The position numbers and the translations under genes are program-made. Under the pieces are notes generated by a model. That model had not been told where the DNA came from. It did not search any database and worked only from the letters and a program-made list of their open reading frames with translations. Positions 7,616-16,662 of a DNA stretch of 58,107 nucleotides are shown here, one piece after another. Source of the stretch: an uncultured Clostridia bacterium (GTDB lineage Bacteria; Bacillota; Clostridia; Oscillospirales; Acutalibacteraceae); the NCBI GenBank assembly GCA_904399395.1, contig CAJFPJ010000043.1, positions 1-58,107 of the forward strand. The letters are read 5' to 3'. The number at the start of each line of letters is the position of its first letter. Position 1 is the stretch's first letter.

Positions 7616-9461
7616 AGGTTCGGAAGCCGGACGGCTCAGAACAATGGGGAAGGCTTTCTGCATAGGCTTGCGGATCAAGGGCCCCTTTTCCGTCTGTGTG
7701 AGCCTTCTGGGATTTGCAGCCTCCTTTCTGCCTGTATGGACGGCTTCCTGCTTACGGAATCTTACAGATGTGCTCCAGGCCCTGACGGCAGCAGAGAGTT
7801 CGGCTTCAGAGGCTCTTTCTGTCTTTGGGGCTTTAACGGGACTCTATGGGGCACAGCTTTTCATCACGAACCTACAGCAGTATGTAAATGGCATGGATGA
7901 GGTAAAGATCGAGAGATATCTGAAGGAGGCCATTCTTCGCTGTAAATGCCGGGTGAAATATCCCTATATTGAGAATTACGATGATTTTCAGAAAAAGATC
8001 GCCTTCGCAGAGGAATTTGCTGGGCGTACCATGGCGGGCTGTATCGGCAGAATGACTTCCATTCTCCAGCTCCTGCTGGCCTTTTTTGCCGCGGCGGCCG
8101 CCTTGTGGGAGATCAGCCCGCTGGTTGTGGGGATCCTCCTTCTCACCAGCGTGCCAGCGGCGGTGCTGGCATACCGGCAGCAGGACGAAACCTTCCGCTA
8201 CCGGGCTAAGTGGATGGAAGAGGGTGCCATGGCCATTCACTATTTTCAGACAATCGGAGGGGGCCATTCTCTGGCTGGTCTCCAGGAAATCCGGCATTTC
8301 GGCCTGTTTGACTATATGAAGGCCCGCTGGAGGGCCATCGCAGATGCATATATCGGCAAGAAAAACCGGATCATGAGAAAGCATGTGGCATACAATACGG
8401 CTGCCGATTTTCTTCGCAGCGCCGTATACACGGTGATCCTTCTGGCAACGGCGTGGGAGATTTACAGGGATCCGGCCATGGGGCTGGGAGCCTTTACCCT
8501 GGTATTTACTCTTTCCAGCCAGTTGCAGTCCGTGACGGGGGAATGCCTGGTGGGTATTATGGTGCTTATGCAGAACGTGCCCTATATGCAGGCTTTTTTT
8601 GCCCTGGAGCAGCTGGAGAGGGATCCTGCCTGGGAAACGTCTCCCAAAACAGCCCCCAAAATTCCGGGAGGAAAGAGCGCTTCCCCTGAGGAAAAAAATA
8701 GGGGCTCAGATGAAGGTATTATTTTTGAGAAGGTGAGCTTTGCTTACCCGGGAACGGAGAGGGAAGTTCTCCGGGAAGTCTCTGTTTCCATAAAACCGGG
8801 TGAAAAGGTGGCCATAGTGGGGGAAAACGGCAGCGGAAAATCCACTTTCATAAGTCTTTTGTGCGGCATGTTCCAGCCGGGGGAAGGAAGGATTCTTATA
8901 GATGGAGTTGATACGGCGAAGGATCCCCAAAAATGCCGAAAAGATATTTCCGTGGTGTTCCAGGATTTCGCCAGGTATGAGGCCACCCTGCGGGAGAACA
9001 TCACGGTTTCGGATCGTTCCCGCCCTGCGGAAGATGAGGAACTGATGGAACTTCTCAGAAATATACATGCGGATGACGTAGTCGCTCAACAGCCCCACGG
9101 GCTGGATGAAACAGTGGGTTCCTTTGCGGATACTGCTAGGGATCTCTCCGGCGGGCAGTGGCAGAAAATTTCCATTGCAAGGGCGGCATGGAAGAAGGAG
9201 GCGGGAATCATGGTGCTGGATGAACCCACGTCGGCGTTAGATCCTGTGGCGGAAGCCCAGCTTTACCGGGATTTTACCCGTCTTACGGGGAATAGAACCA
9301 CGCTTCTTATTTCCCACCGCCTGGGCATTACCGCTGTGGTAGACCGCATTTTGGTCTTTCAGGAGGGAAAAATCGTGGAAGATGGTTCCCACAGAGAGCT
9401 GATGGAAAAAAACGGCCTTTATGCAGAAATGTATCAAGCTCAGGCGCAATGGTATGTATAA
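7581..9461 (+). CDS. ABC exporter half-transporter, second of pair
   Basis: A 626-residue membrane-ATPase fusion. It has Walker A GENGSGKST near 413, signature LSGGQWQK near 520, Walker B IMVLDEPTSALD near 544 and switch His in ISHRLG. The LSGGQWQ form of the signature is common in exporters of lantibiotic-type peptides, but it is not diagnostic. The GTG at 7581 is preferred because GGAAGGGA lies seven bases upstream. It overlaps the previous gene by 35 bases. The frame is open further upstream to an ATG at 7518 without a good ribosome site, and an ATG at 7590 is a further option. It probably pairs with the preceding half-transporter. Confidence 0.88.
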   Translation: MKEMKGKDHPNKGSEAGRLRTMGKAFCIGLRIKGPFSVCVSLLGFAASFLPVWTASCLRNLTDVLQALTAAESSASEALSVFGALTGLYGAQLFITNLQQYVNGMDEVKIERYLKEAILRCKCRVKYPYIENYDDFQKKIAFAEEFAGRTMAGCIGRMTSILQLLLAFFAAAAALWEISPLVVGILLLTSVPAAVLAYRQQDETFRYRAKWMEEGAMAIHYFQTIGGGHSLAGLQEIRHFGLFDYMKARWRAIADAYIGKKNRIMRKHVAYNTAADFLRSAVYTVILLATAWEIYRDPAMGLGAFTLVFTLSSQLQSVTGECLVGIMVLMQNVPYMQAFFALEQLERDPAWETSPKTAPKIPGGKSASPEEKNRGSDEGIIFEKVSFAYPGTEREVLREVSVSIKPGEKVAIVGENGSGKSTFISLLCGMFQPGEGRILIDGVDTAKDPQKCRKDISVVFQDFARYEATLRENITVSDRSRPAEDEELMELLRNIHADDVVAQQPHGLDETVGSFADTARDLSGGQWQKISIARAAWKKEAGIMVLDEPTSALDPVAEAQLYRDFTRLTGNRTTLLISHRLGITAVVDRILVFQEGKIVEDGSHRELMEKNGLYAEMYQAQAQWYV

Positions 9462-9519
9462 CGGGGGAATCTTCCGGCATTATGCACACCTTTTTGCAGT
9501 GTTTCTGTCTTTTTGCTTG

Positions 9520-9549
9520 TAGACAATTTACAGAAGAAGGGGCTACAAT
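9520..9549 (+). promoter_or_regulatory. Candidate promoter for the GH127 gene
   Basis: TAGACA at 9520-9525, an 18-base spacer and TACAAT at 9544-9549, about 55 bases upstream of the GH127 start codon. The match is moderate. Confidence 0.45.
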
Positions 9550-9603
9550 ACAGACAGAATAGAAGCTTTGGGCCTAAAAGGCCCTGTAAGGGAGGAAAAT
9601 GGT

Positions 9604-11481
9604 ATGATACATGCAGCCCACAAGGAAGATGCTCAGAAATCAGAGCGCACGAAGGTAAAGGATACTATTAAAAGTTTTACCTATGGGAACGTATCTTTGC
9701 AGGATAGCCTTTGGAAACGCCAGCGGGATTATGTGATCGAGCTTTATCTGAGCCTTTCCAACGGGGATATTTTAAAAAGTTCTATGCGCCGGGCAGGGAT
9801 TGACTCTAATTACAACGGCCTTCCCGGCTGGGGAGGCACCTTGGGGCAGATGCTGGGCTCTTATGCCAAGCTTTACTGTGTAACGGGGGATTACCGCCTG
9901 AAGGCCAAGACCGTGTCTCTGTTTGAAGAGTGGGCCGCTTTGGCGGATGAGCATCCCGAGCTTTACCACCAGGGGACCTATAGTTACGACAAAATGATTG
10001 GCGGCATGCTGGATATGTATGAATATATGGGCTATGAGCCTGTAAAGGAATATATTTCCAGGCTTACGGATCAATCCATAGAGGATCTGGACCGCTCTAT
10101 CGATAGGGACGGTCTGCAGGATCACCGCATGAAAGGCCAGATTGAATGGTATACCCTGCCGGAAAATGTCTACAGGGCGTATCAACTTTTTGGGGATGAA
10201 AAATATAAGGAGCACGCTTCCGCCTGGCATTACGACTATATGTGGAACAAGGTGCTCAACCATGATTTCAAAATCGGCCCGCGCCACGCTTACAGCCATG
10301 TGAATACCCTTTCCAGCGCTGCCAGGGCTTACGAGGTCACCGGTGAAGAAAAATACCTGGACGTCATGAAGATCGCCTATGATGAGATCACGGAGCATCA
10401 CACCTACGCCACCGGCGGCTATGGTCCAGGCGAAAATCTCTTTGTGGACAGAGAGGGATACTTGGGCTTCATGCTCCTCTCCACTTGGGATCTGGGAGGA
10501 GAGGACCCCAGCTTTATCAATTTTGCCGGCCAGCGGGTGGCAAGAAGCGATGCCTGGGGCAGCTGCGAGGTTTCCTGCTGCGCATGGGCTGTGTTCAAAC
10601 TCTGCAATTATCTGCTGCGCCATACGGGCGACGCAAAATATGGAATGTGGGCTGAGCAGATGCTCTATAACTGCACAGGCGGCCAGCCGGATATCAAGCC
10701 TAACGGCGAACTGCTTTATTACGCCGACTATTTTGCCGACGGCGGCATGAAATCCACCGTGGACCGCCGCCTGCGCGCTGGGGGAGAAAACTTCCTGTGG
10801 CAGTGCTGCAGCGGAACCTTCCCACAGGATGTGGCCGAATATTCCAACATGATCTATTACTATGATGAAAATTCCCTTTATGTTTCCCAGTACCTCCCCT
10901 CTTCGGTGGAGTGGGAACGAGAAAACGGGAAGGTCATCGTGGAGAATTTCTCCGATTTTCCGAAGCACAGCACCCTTCGCTTCCGGGTGTCCTCGCCGGA
11001 AGGCTCCTGCTTTGCCCTGAAGTTCCGCGTCCCTGCTTGGGCGGACGGGGCAAATTCCGTCAAGGTGAATGGCAGAGTGCTGGATATCGCCGCTGTGCCC
11101 AATACCTGGCTTGTGATCGAGCGGGAATGGGGCGAGGATGATCTGGTGGAAATCGATTATCCCTTCCGCCTTTGGTTCAAGGCTGTGGATGAGCAGCATC
11201 CCAACCTGGTGGCCCTGAATTATGGCCCCATTGTCATGGTCAGCACAGAGATGACTATTTTGGTGGGAGACAGGGAACACCCGGAGGAATGGATCCTCCC
11301 GGTGGAAGGCGAAGAGATGACCTTCAGAACCCTTCCGGGGCATACGGGTGCTCTGGAATTTGTGTGCCGCACTTTCAAGCCTTACTATACCTATCCGGAA
11401 AATACCTGGTATTTCATGTATCACCGAATTTATAAGGATGACAAAGAAAAAAAGGTGGTTAACCGCACGATTAATGCGTGA
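9604..11481 (+). CDS. GH127/DUF1680-type beta-L-arabinofuranosidase
   Basis: A 625-residue cytoplasmic enzyme of the DUF1680 (alpha/alpha)6-barrel group, which includes GH127 and GH146 beta-L-arabinofuranosidases. These use a Zn-bound Cys nucleophile with a nearby Glu and further Cys ligands. Candidate residues here are Glu322 and Cys325 in CEVSCCAW, and the pair Cys401-Cys402 in QCCSGTF, which matches the nucleophile pair of the family. The Glu-Cys spacing differs by one residue from the ETC form I remember. The C-terminal part looks like the usual beta-sandwich. The ATG at 9604 is chosen because GGAGG lies eight bases upstream; a TTG 12 codons earlier is weaker. The gene fits arabinose-glycan use together with the GH43 genes. 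Confidence 0.85.
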   Translation: MIHAAHKEDAQKSERTKVKDTIKSFTYGNVSLQDSLWKRQRDYVIELYLSLSNGDILKSSMRRAGIDSNYNGLPGWGGTLGQMLGSYAKLYCVTGDYRLKAKTVSLFEEWAALADEHPELYHQGTYSYDKMIGGMLDMYEYMGYEPVKEYISRLTDQSIEDLDRSIDRDGLQDHRMKGQIEWYTLPENVYRAYQLFGDEKYKEHASAWHYDYMWNKVLNHDFKIGPRHAYSHVNTLSSAARAYEVTGEEKYLDVMKIAYDEITEHHTYATGGYGPGENLFVDREGYLGFMLLSTWDLGGEDPSFINFAGQRVARSDAWGSCEVSCCAWAVFKLCNYLLRHTGDAKYGMWAEQMLYNCTGGQPDIKPNGELLYYADYFADGGMKSTVDRRLRAGGENFLWQCCSGTFPQDVAEYSNMIYYYDENSLYVSQYLPSSVEWERENGKVIVENFSDFPKHSTLRFRVSSPEGSCFALKFRVPAWADGANSVKVNGRVLDIAAVPNTWLVIEREWGEDDLVEIDYPFRLWFKAVDEQHPNLVALNYGPIVMVSTEMTILVGDREHPEEWILPVEGEEMTFRTLPGHTGALEFVCRTFKPYYTYPENTWYFMYHRIYKDDKEKKVVNRTINA

Positions 11482-11512
11482 CGGCAAACGGAAGTAAGGA
11501 CGCTTCTCTAGA

Positions 11513-11570
11513 CAAATCCCCCCTGTTCCTGGTGTGTTTGTGCCAGTAAAACAGGGGGGATTTGCTTTTC
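11513..11570. terminator. Strong terminator shared by convergent GH127 and AraC genes
   Basis: A perfect 15-bp stem pairs 11513-11527 with 11550-11564, with six G-C pairs in its centre, followed by CTTTTC. It lies between two converging genes and is A/T-flanked on both sides, so it probably works for both strands. Confidence 0.85.
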
Positions 11571-11577
11571 TGTATTT

Positions 11578-12495
11578 TTAAAAATCACTGTTCTTTATCG
11601 GGTGTATCGGCCGGGGAGCCGCAGGTTCCTGGTTTTCGTCGGGGCTTTCCTTTGGAGGGGAGACGGCGTAATAATAATTCGTCAACCTGGCAGCATAGGT
11701 GTTGCGGTATTCACTGGGAGTGAAGCCGGTGGCCTTTTTAAAGGCACGCATGAAGGTATGGCTGTCGTTGAAGCCGCAGAGGTCGGTGATCTCTGCAATC
11801 GTATTGTTCCCGTCTGTGAGAAGGGCCCGGGCGTGCTCAATTTTCTGGTTTAAAATATACTGTTTCAGGGGCATCCCGGCGATCCGACTGAAAACATGGG
11901 AGATGTATTTTTCGTTATAACCGAAATAGGCGGCGATATCCCGCACCAGAAGATTGGAATTCACGCTGTATTTTACATAATCAATGATATCCAGATAGAT
12001 TTGCTTGCCTGCATCCTGTTTAATGGAGAGCTGAGAATGATGCATCTGGTTTTTGAGTTCACAGAGCACACCGGTGCAGAGATAGTCGTTTTCGGCCGGA
12101 TCTCCATAGGTGCGGATGCAATCCTGCATTTGCTTCATCAGAACAATCAGCCGCTCGGGTTTGGGAAGGCTCCCAAAGGCGGGAAGCTCCAGGAGAGGGG
12201 AGTCTTCTTCAGGCCCCGGTTCCCGGCAGAGAAAATGAAGCCAGTAAAACTGAGGGGAAGAGGGCTTAAACCCCGCTTGCCGCTCTCCCGGGGGAATCAG
12301 CAGGTATTCCCCGGCACAGATGGTGAAATCTTTATCTAATGCATGCATGTAGACGGTTCCGGAGGAGACGACGATCAGCTCATAGTCCGTCAGCGTGCGG
12401 GAGGCATGAGTCCATCCATCGGTAAGGGATTCGAATTTTCCGGCCAGATGATACAGGAGCGGCCTGTGAACAGGCAACTTCAGCAAAGGTTCCAC
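11578..12495 (-). CDS. AraC-family transcriptional regulator
   Basis: A 305-residue regulator. The N-terminal part has the cupin-like sensor seen in sugar-responsive AraC proteins (DYELIVVSSGTVYM, then GEYLLIPPGERQAG). The C-terminal ~100 residues hold two helix-turn-helix units (VRDIAAYFGYNEKYISHVF and IAEITDLCGFNDSHTFMRAF) ending in GFTPSEYR. The GTG at 12495 has AAAGGAGG nine bases upstream and matches where family members begin; the frame runs on 137 codons upstream without family-like sequence. It lies head-to-head with the ferredoxin gene and tail-to-tail with GH127, which makes GH127 a plausible but unproven target. Confidence 0.88.
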   Translation of the reverse strand: MEPLLKLPVHRPLLYHLAGKFESLTDGWTHASRTLTDYELIVVSSGTVYMHALDKDFTICAGEYLLIPPGERQAGFKPSSPQFYWLHFLCREPGPEEDSPLLELPAFGSLPKPERLIVLMKQMQDCIRTYGDPAENDYLCTGVLCELKNQMHHSQLSIKQDAGKQIYLDIIDYVKYSVNSNLLVRDIAAYFGYNEKYISHVFSRIAGMPLKQYILNQKIEHARALLTDGNNTIAEITDLCGFNDSHTFMRAFKKATGFTPSEYRNTYAARLTNYYYAVSPPKESPDENQEPAAPRPIHPIKNSDF

Positions 12496-12711
12496 AGGCG
12501 TGCGCCTCCTTTCTCTGGAGTATTGGGAGTATTGCATTTCTGCGATTTTCTCCCTATTTTTTTGGGATTCCCTTTCATTATAGCGGAAATATGCCGGAAT
12601 GCAAGAAGGAACACAGGTATCTTCCAGATACGGAAGCAGTATGGGCAGGGAAATACCGCAAAGCGGCAAACAGCAATCTTTCCCGTTTTTGAGAATTTTT
12701 AGGGAACTACC

Positions 12712-12739
12712 TTGAAATTTCAGGATTTTATGGTAGAAT
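12712..12739 (+). promoter_or_regulatory. Promoter of the ferredoxin gene
   Basis: TTGAAA at 12712-12717, a 16-base spacer and TAGAAT at 12734-12739, about 50 bases before the ferredoxin start. It lies in the AraC-ferredoxin divergent region (12496-12790), which has no other visible gene. Confidence 0.6.
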
Positions 12740-12790
12740 AGTAACCGTGTAATAGCCATTTTGGTAACTAACAAATGGAGGTGTTTTTCC

Positions 12791-12961
12791 ATGGCATATG
12801 TAATTTCCGACGCTTGCATTTCCTGCGGTGCCTGCGCAGCAGGATGTCCCGTGAATGCTATTTCTGAGGGCGACAGCCAGTATGTAATCGATGCCGATCT
12901 GTGCACCGAGTGCGGCGCTTGTGCAGAAACCTGCCCCGTGGGCGCTCCTTCTCAGGAATAA
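12791..12961 (+). CDS. Small 2[4Fe-4S] ferredoxin
   Basis: A 56-residue clostridial-type ferredoxin with two cluster motifs, CISCGACAAGCP and CTECGACAETCP. Each supplies three Cys to one cluster and the fourth to the other. It is a soluble low-potential electron carrier for anaerobic enzymes. The ATG at 12791 has TGGAGG about ten bases upstream and gives the standard MAYVISDACISCG start; an in-frame upstream start adds ten unlikely residues. It has its own promoter and terminator, so it is monocistronic and probably well expressed. Confidence 0.95.
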   Translation: MAYVISDACISCGACAAGCPVNAISEGDSQYVIDADLCTECGACAETCPVGAPSQE

Positions 12962-12972
12962 GCCAGTGAATA

Positions 12973-13012
12973 AAAGAAGGCGGAGCGGTTGACGCGCCGC
13001 CTTCTTTTTTTG
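12973..13012 (+). terminator. Terminator of the ferredoxin gene
   Basis: An 11-bp stem pairs 12973-12983 with 12997-13007 and runs into a long T-tract, 11 bases after the ferredoxin stop codon. Confidence 0.92.
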
Positions 13013-13108
13013 TTTTTTTCTGCTGTTTCCGGGAGAAGGGTTTTCCCTTCTTTGGGAAACAGATGGGTTTGTTTAGAATGTACGGCGAAAGAGAGGGGGC
13101 CTAAGTTG

Positions 13109-13888
13109 ATGGCTGCGGAAAAGGACAAAAAAGATATGCTTTCCGGTCTGGGGGAAGCAGAGCATTGGGAGCCGTTGGGCCCCTCTATGAAGGTGCTTGT
13201 GAATCAAAATCACCGATTCAATACGGATACCATTCTGTTAGCCCATTTTTCCATGCCGGGAAGAGGAGAACTTTGCGCCGATTTCGGGACAGGTTGCGGC
13301 ACCATTCCTCTTTTGTGGTGCGGCCGTTCCAATCCACAAAAGGTGTGGGGTGTGGAACTGCAGGAGGATGCAGCCGGTTTGGCGGAGAAAAGTATACAAT
13401 TCAACAATTTGCAACTAAAAATTGAAATTCTACAAAATGATATAAAAAATAGACAGGCTTTACGGCAGGCAATGGAACCGGGCTCCCTGCACAGGATTGC
13501 CTGCAACCCACCCTATACGCCGGAAGGTAAAGGGGGAACCTGCCCGGAGGGCAGCCGTCTTTTGGCCCGTCATCAGGTAGCCTGCTCTTTTTCAGATATC
13601 GCTCGAGAAGCGGCGTTTTTTCTTCGCTGGGGAGGGAAGTTCTGTTGCTGCCAGCGGCCGGAGCATTTGGCTTCGGTGATAGCCTCTCTGCAGCGGGAGG
13701 GGCTGGAGCCCAAACGGCTGCGCTTTGTGCAGCAAAGGCGCGAAAAAGCCCCTTTTCTTTTCCTCCTAGAGGCTTCCAGAGGCGGAAACCCTGGGATGCG
13801 CGTTCTGCCGGTATTGTTTGTAGAGGATTCTAATGGCGGACTCTCTCAGGAAATGTTGGATATATACGGATCGTATAAAAGTCAATAA
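13109..13888 (+). CDS. TrmN6-type tRNA (adenine-N6) methyltransferase-like protein
   Basis: A 259-residue class I SAM-dependent methyltransferase of the YfiC/YabB group. The SAM-binding motif is DFGTGCGTIPLL, and the N6-adenine motif is CNPPYTPEG. The upstream sequence VNQNHRFNTDTILLAHF is typical of this family. The known E. coli member modifies A37 of tRNA-Val. It sits directly before rsmI, the same order as yabB-yabC in other Firmicutes, which supports the call. The ATG at 13109 follows a GAGAGGGGG site; an earlier in-frame start adds 40 unlikely residues. The exact tRNA target is unknown. Confidence 0.85.
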   Translation: MAAEKDKKDMLSGLGEAEHWEPLGPSMKVLVNQNHRFNTDTILLAHFSMPGRGELCADFGTGCGTIPLLWCGRSNPQKVWGVELQEDAAGLAEKSIQFNNLQLKIEILQNDIKNRQALRQAMEPGSLHRIACNPPYTPEGKGGTCPEGSRLLARHQVACSFSDIAREAAFFLRWGGKFCCCQRPEHLASVIASLQREGLEPKRLRFVQQRREKAPFLFLLEASRGGNPGMRVLPVLFVEDSNGGLSQEMLDIYGSYKSQ

Positions 13889-13921
13889 ATACACGAATCG
13901 TATTATAAAGGAGAATGCAGT

Positions 13922-14833
13922 ATGTGCGAACAGGCCGGGGGCGAAATGCAGGTGCAGACCGAACACTTGAAATCCTTAAATAGGGTTGTACGAGAGCAAA
14001 AACCCTTTCCCAAGGGTTGCCTAATTGTTGTGGGAACCCCCATTGGAAACCTGGAAGATTTTTCTCCCCGAGCTATAGAAGCTCTTCGGCAGGCAGATTT
14101 TGTAGCCGCGGAGGATACCCGTGTGACCCTGAAGCTTTTAAATCATTTTGGTATCCATAAACCCCTTATCAGCTATTATGAACACAATAAGCGGGAGAAG
14201 GGGGAACAGATCTGCGCCAGGATGGAGGCGGGTGAAACCTGCGCTCTTGTTTCCGATGCGGGGATGCCGGCTATTTCAGATCCGGGGGAGCTTTTGGTAG
14301 CCCAGTGTGCGGAAAGAGGTATTCCTGTTACGGTGGCGCCCGGGCCCAGCGCTGTGATTACAGCCCTGGCTGTTTCGGGCCTTCCCACCGGTAGGTTTGC
14401 CTTCGAGGGGTTCCTCAGCGTAAATAAAAAGAGCCGTCGGGAGCATCTGGAAGAAATCCGCGGGGAAAAGCGTACGATGGTTTTCTATGAAGCTCCTCAT
14501 AAGCTTCCCGCCACCCTGCGGGATCTTTTGGAAACTTTGGGGGATAGGCGTATCGCCCTTGTAAGGGAGCTGACCAAGATCCACGAGGAAGTAATCCGGA
14601 CCACCCTCCAAAAGGCAGCAGAGAGGTTTTCCTGTGAAGCGCCTCGGGGGGAATTTGTGCTGGTGGTGGAAGGAGCTCAGGAGGCCGCAGAGAAGGAAAT
14701 CACCTTGGAAGAGGCTGTGAAGCTTGCTTCCCGTTATCGGGAAGAAGGGCTTTCCCTTTCAGATGCGGCAAAAAAAGCAGCATCTGAGACGGGCTTTAAA
14801 AAGGGAGAACTATACCGACTGCTGGCCCGATGA
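13922..14833 (+). CDS. rsmI: 16S rRNA 2'-O-ribose C1402 methyltransferase
   Basis: A 303-residue SAM-dependent tetrapyrrole-methylase-fold enzyme. The family signatures are GTPIGNLEDFSPRA, VAAEDTRVTLKLLNHFGI, SYYEHN and SDAGMPAISDPGE. RsmI methylates the ribose of C1402 in 16S rRNA. About 28 residues precede the conserved core, a modest extension. An AAAGGAG site eight bases upstream supports the ATG. The gene lies 33 bases after the TrmN6-like gene and is probably cotranscribed with it. Confidence 0.95.
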   Translation: MCEQAGGEMQVQTEHLKSLNRVVREQKPFPKGCLIVVGTPIGNLEDFSPRAIEALRQADFVAAEDTRVTLKLLNHFGIHKPLISYYEHNKREKGEQICARMEAGETCALVSDAGMPAISDPGELLVAQCAERGIPVTVAPGPSAVITALAVSGLPTGRFAFEGFLSVNKKSRREHLEEIRGEKRTMVFYEAPHKLPATLRDLLETLGDRRIALVRELTKIHEEVIRTTLQKAAERFSCEAPRGEFVLVVEGAQEAAEKEITLEEAVKLASRYREEGLSLSDAAKKAASETGFKKGELYRLLAR

Positions 14834-14865
14834 CGTTTTTCGGAAGAAGGGCCGGAAAAGATACT

Positions 14866-15450
14866 TTATTTTGGGGCTTCGGATAGCATCTGCTTTTTTG
14901 CCCTCTCCCAGAGAGTGGGAAACCGTTCCTGAAGGAAAAGGGAAAGAGGGCTTTCAGGCCGGCGTAAAAGGTTTTCTTGACGGATCTCCCGCAGAATCAT
15001 GGTATTTTGGGCTTCCAGCTGTTCTTCGGAGAGGGATTCATAGCGGCGGATAACAAGTTCCCCTGCATCTTCCAGCCGAAGAAGTTCTTTATAGGCGTCG
15101 TCTATGGGCTCTGTTGCCTCCACTGGCACCGGCTCTTCTGAAACAACGACTACGGAAATACCCGTGCCGTTTTCGGTGTAATTTCCCCTGCATGTATAAA
15201 CGCACCCCCGTACACCGCTGTAAAAGGTGGAAAGAGCTCCGGGGAAGGATTCCGTGTAAACAGGGACGCCGTCTTCCCGGATGCCGTAATTCATCCATCG
15301 AAAGGGTCTGTTCCAAATGTAAAGGGCTGCCAGCGCCCGGTTGGAGGTCAAATAGACGCAGGGCTTCTGCAGATTGGAATCGGCACATAAAAAAGGTTTC
15401 AGGATCGTGAGCCCTACTTTTGGGCTTCCGTGATAATACAGCATAGCCAA
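14866..15450 (-). CDS. Uncharacterised protein, possibly ADP-ribosyltransferase-like fold
   Basis: A 194-residue soluble protein with no family I can name with confidence. The opening MLYYHGSPKVGLTILKP followed by VYLTSNRALAALYI resembles ADP-ribosyltransferase or KptA-like folds, where an HG(S/T) and a (V)YLT strand form the NAD pocket. This is pattern inference only. A later segment reads YTESFPGALSTFYSGVRGCVY. The C-terminal third is helical and charged. The start is ambiguous: a TTG at 15450 or the ATG at 15444, both after GGAAGGGAAG. It converges with rsmI and is alone on its strand. Confidence 0.65.
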   Translation of the reverse strand: MAMLYYHGSPKVGLTILKPFLCADSNLQKPCVYLTSNRALAALYIWNRPFRWMNYGIREDGVPVYTESFPGALSTFYSGVRGCVYTCRGNYTENGTGISVVVVSEEPVPVEATEPIDDAYKELLRLEDAGELVIRRYESLSEEQLEAQNTMILREIRQENLLRRPESPLSLFLQERFPTLWERAKKQMLSEAPK

Positions 15451-15620
15451 TACTTCCCTTCCATACGGTTTCGCCTCCCAGTGGGAAGCTTTTCACTCTC
15501 AGTATAAACAGTAGCAGGGCGAAAAAACAGACTGGTTTTCCATGGCTATTTATGCTATACTGTATACACAAAATGAGTGTTTCTGTGCAAAAATCCCGCA
15601 TAAGCGATAAGTTTGAAAAT

Positions 15621-15654
15621 AAAACGGCTCTCCTGTTTTTGGGAGAGCCGTTTT
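15621..15654 (-). terminator. Terminator downstream of the 198-aa membrane protein gene
   Basis: A 13-bp perfect stem pairs 15621-15633 with 15642-15654, with A/T-rich ends on both strands. On the minus strand it follows the membrane protein gene ending at 15768. The rest of 15451-15767 shows no gene I can support. Confidence 0.75.
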
Positions 15655-15767
15655 CTATGCTTTCTGCATCTGTTAACGTAGAGAACCTTTCATAGTGAAG
15701 GGCGATTAATTTATTACCGGATTCATTTTACGGCATTGAGTGCCCCAGGATAACCATGTTTTGAAAC

Positions 15768-16364
15768 TTAGGCCTTTTTTCCGCTTATGACGAAAACCAC
15801 ATAGATTCCCAGAGATGTTGTAAAAAGAACAAGCCCCAGAAGCGCCGCGTGTTCCGCAGAGAAGCCATAGGCGCCGGGAAAAAGCAGTGTATACAGCCGC
15901 TGAAGCTGCAACAGAAGCAAAATACCCGAAATACCCCATGCAAGAATCAGAGAAAGCCTGGGAAAAAGGGGAAAGTGAGCTCGTAGGAGGCGGCCGGCCA
16001 GCATCTGGATGCCCCAGGCCGTAAGGGAAATGGAGAGGGGCCATAGAAAAAATAAAAGTTTGTTTGCAGGGGGGAAAATACCCTCTTGTCCCCCTGGAAG
16101 ACGAGCAGGAAAAAATAGGAATCCGCCGCCGGCCGCTAAAAAGGAAATAAGGGGAAGAAGACACAGAAAAGGAAAAGACTTTTTTCGCATTCCGCTTCGG
16201 GCGGAGATTTTTGAAAGAGAGCTGTGAGGTCCCTTTTCCTCCGGAGGCTCAGATGTCTCATACCCTTCTTCGGGGCCCAGCGGAAATTTCTCTTCCCATG
16301 AATCGTCTCGTTTTTGTTTTCTACAGATTTTTCCGGCTGTGTATGGGTTACAGATCCTCCGCAT
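15768..16364 (-). CDS. Hypothetical four-TM membrane protein
   Basis: A 198-residue protein with no recognised family. The first ~58 residues are charged and soluble. About four hydrophobic segments follow, starting near residues 63, 101, 130 and 170. The ATG at 16364 has AAGGGGG seven bases upstream. A shorter form from the Met at residue 59 would keep only the membrane part. It appears monocistronic with a terminator at 15621-15654. Open frames overlapping it in other registers look like shadows. Confidence 0.6.
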   Translation of the reverse strand: MRRICNPYTAGKICRKQKRDDSWEEKFPLGPEEGYETSEPPEEKGPHSSLSKISARSGMRKKSFPFLCLLPLISFLAAGGGFLFFPARLPGGQEGIFPPANKLLFFLWPLSISLTAWGIQMLAGRLLRAHFPLFPRLSLILAWGISGILLLLQLQRLYTLLFPGAYGFSAEHAALLGLVLFTTSLGIYVVFVISGKKA

Positions 16365-16662
16365 AGCGTATCCCCCTTATACTTTTTCATTGCATTTCTA
16401 GGTTTTCTGCGTTTTCGATTATTCGCCATTTTTGCCGTGCGTATACGCATTCCTATAAGTGGAATATCCGGCCCATTGCCAGTTCTTTCAGAAATTGCCG
16501 GATAACGGAGCTTTATATCTCTATTGTATATACGCTCTAAAAGGGAGAAAAGTTTCATGAAAAAGGAGGAAAACCAAAAAATTTTTCTGCTGCCGGAGAG
16601 AAACCATGGAAGGCTATAAGAGGGGATATGGTAAACGGCCTCATTACTGCCTGGCGTCTGCT

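Noticed and set aside
9772-11487. A 571-codon minus-strand frame opposite the GH127 gene
   Set aside because: It is the antisense shadow of a well-supported GH127 gene, with His/Ile-rich composition typical of shadows.
15572-15690. Short plus-strand frame starting MSVSVQKSR before a terminator
   Set aside because: It reads through the terminator stem and lacks a ribosome site.
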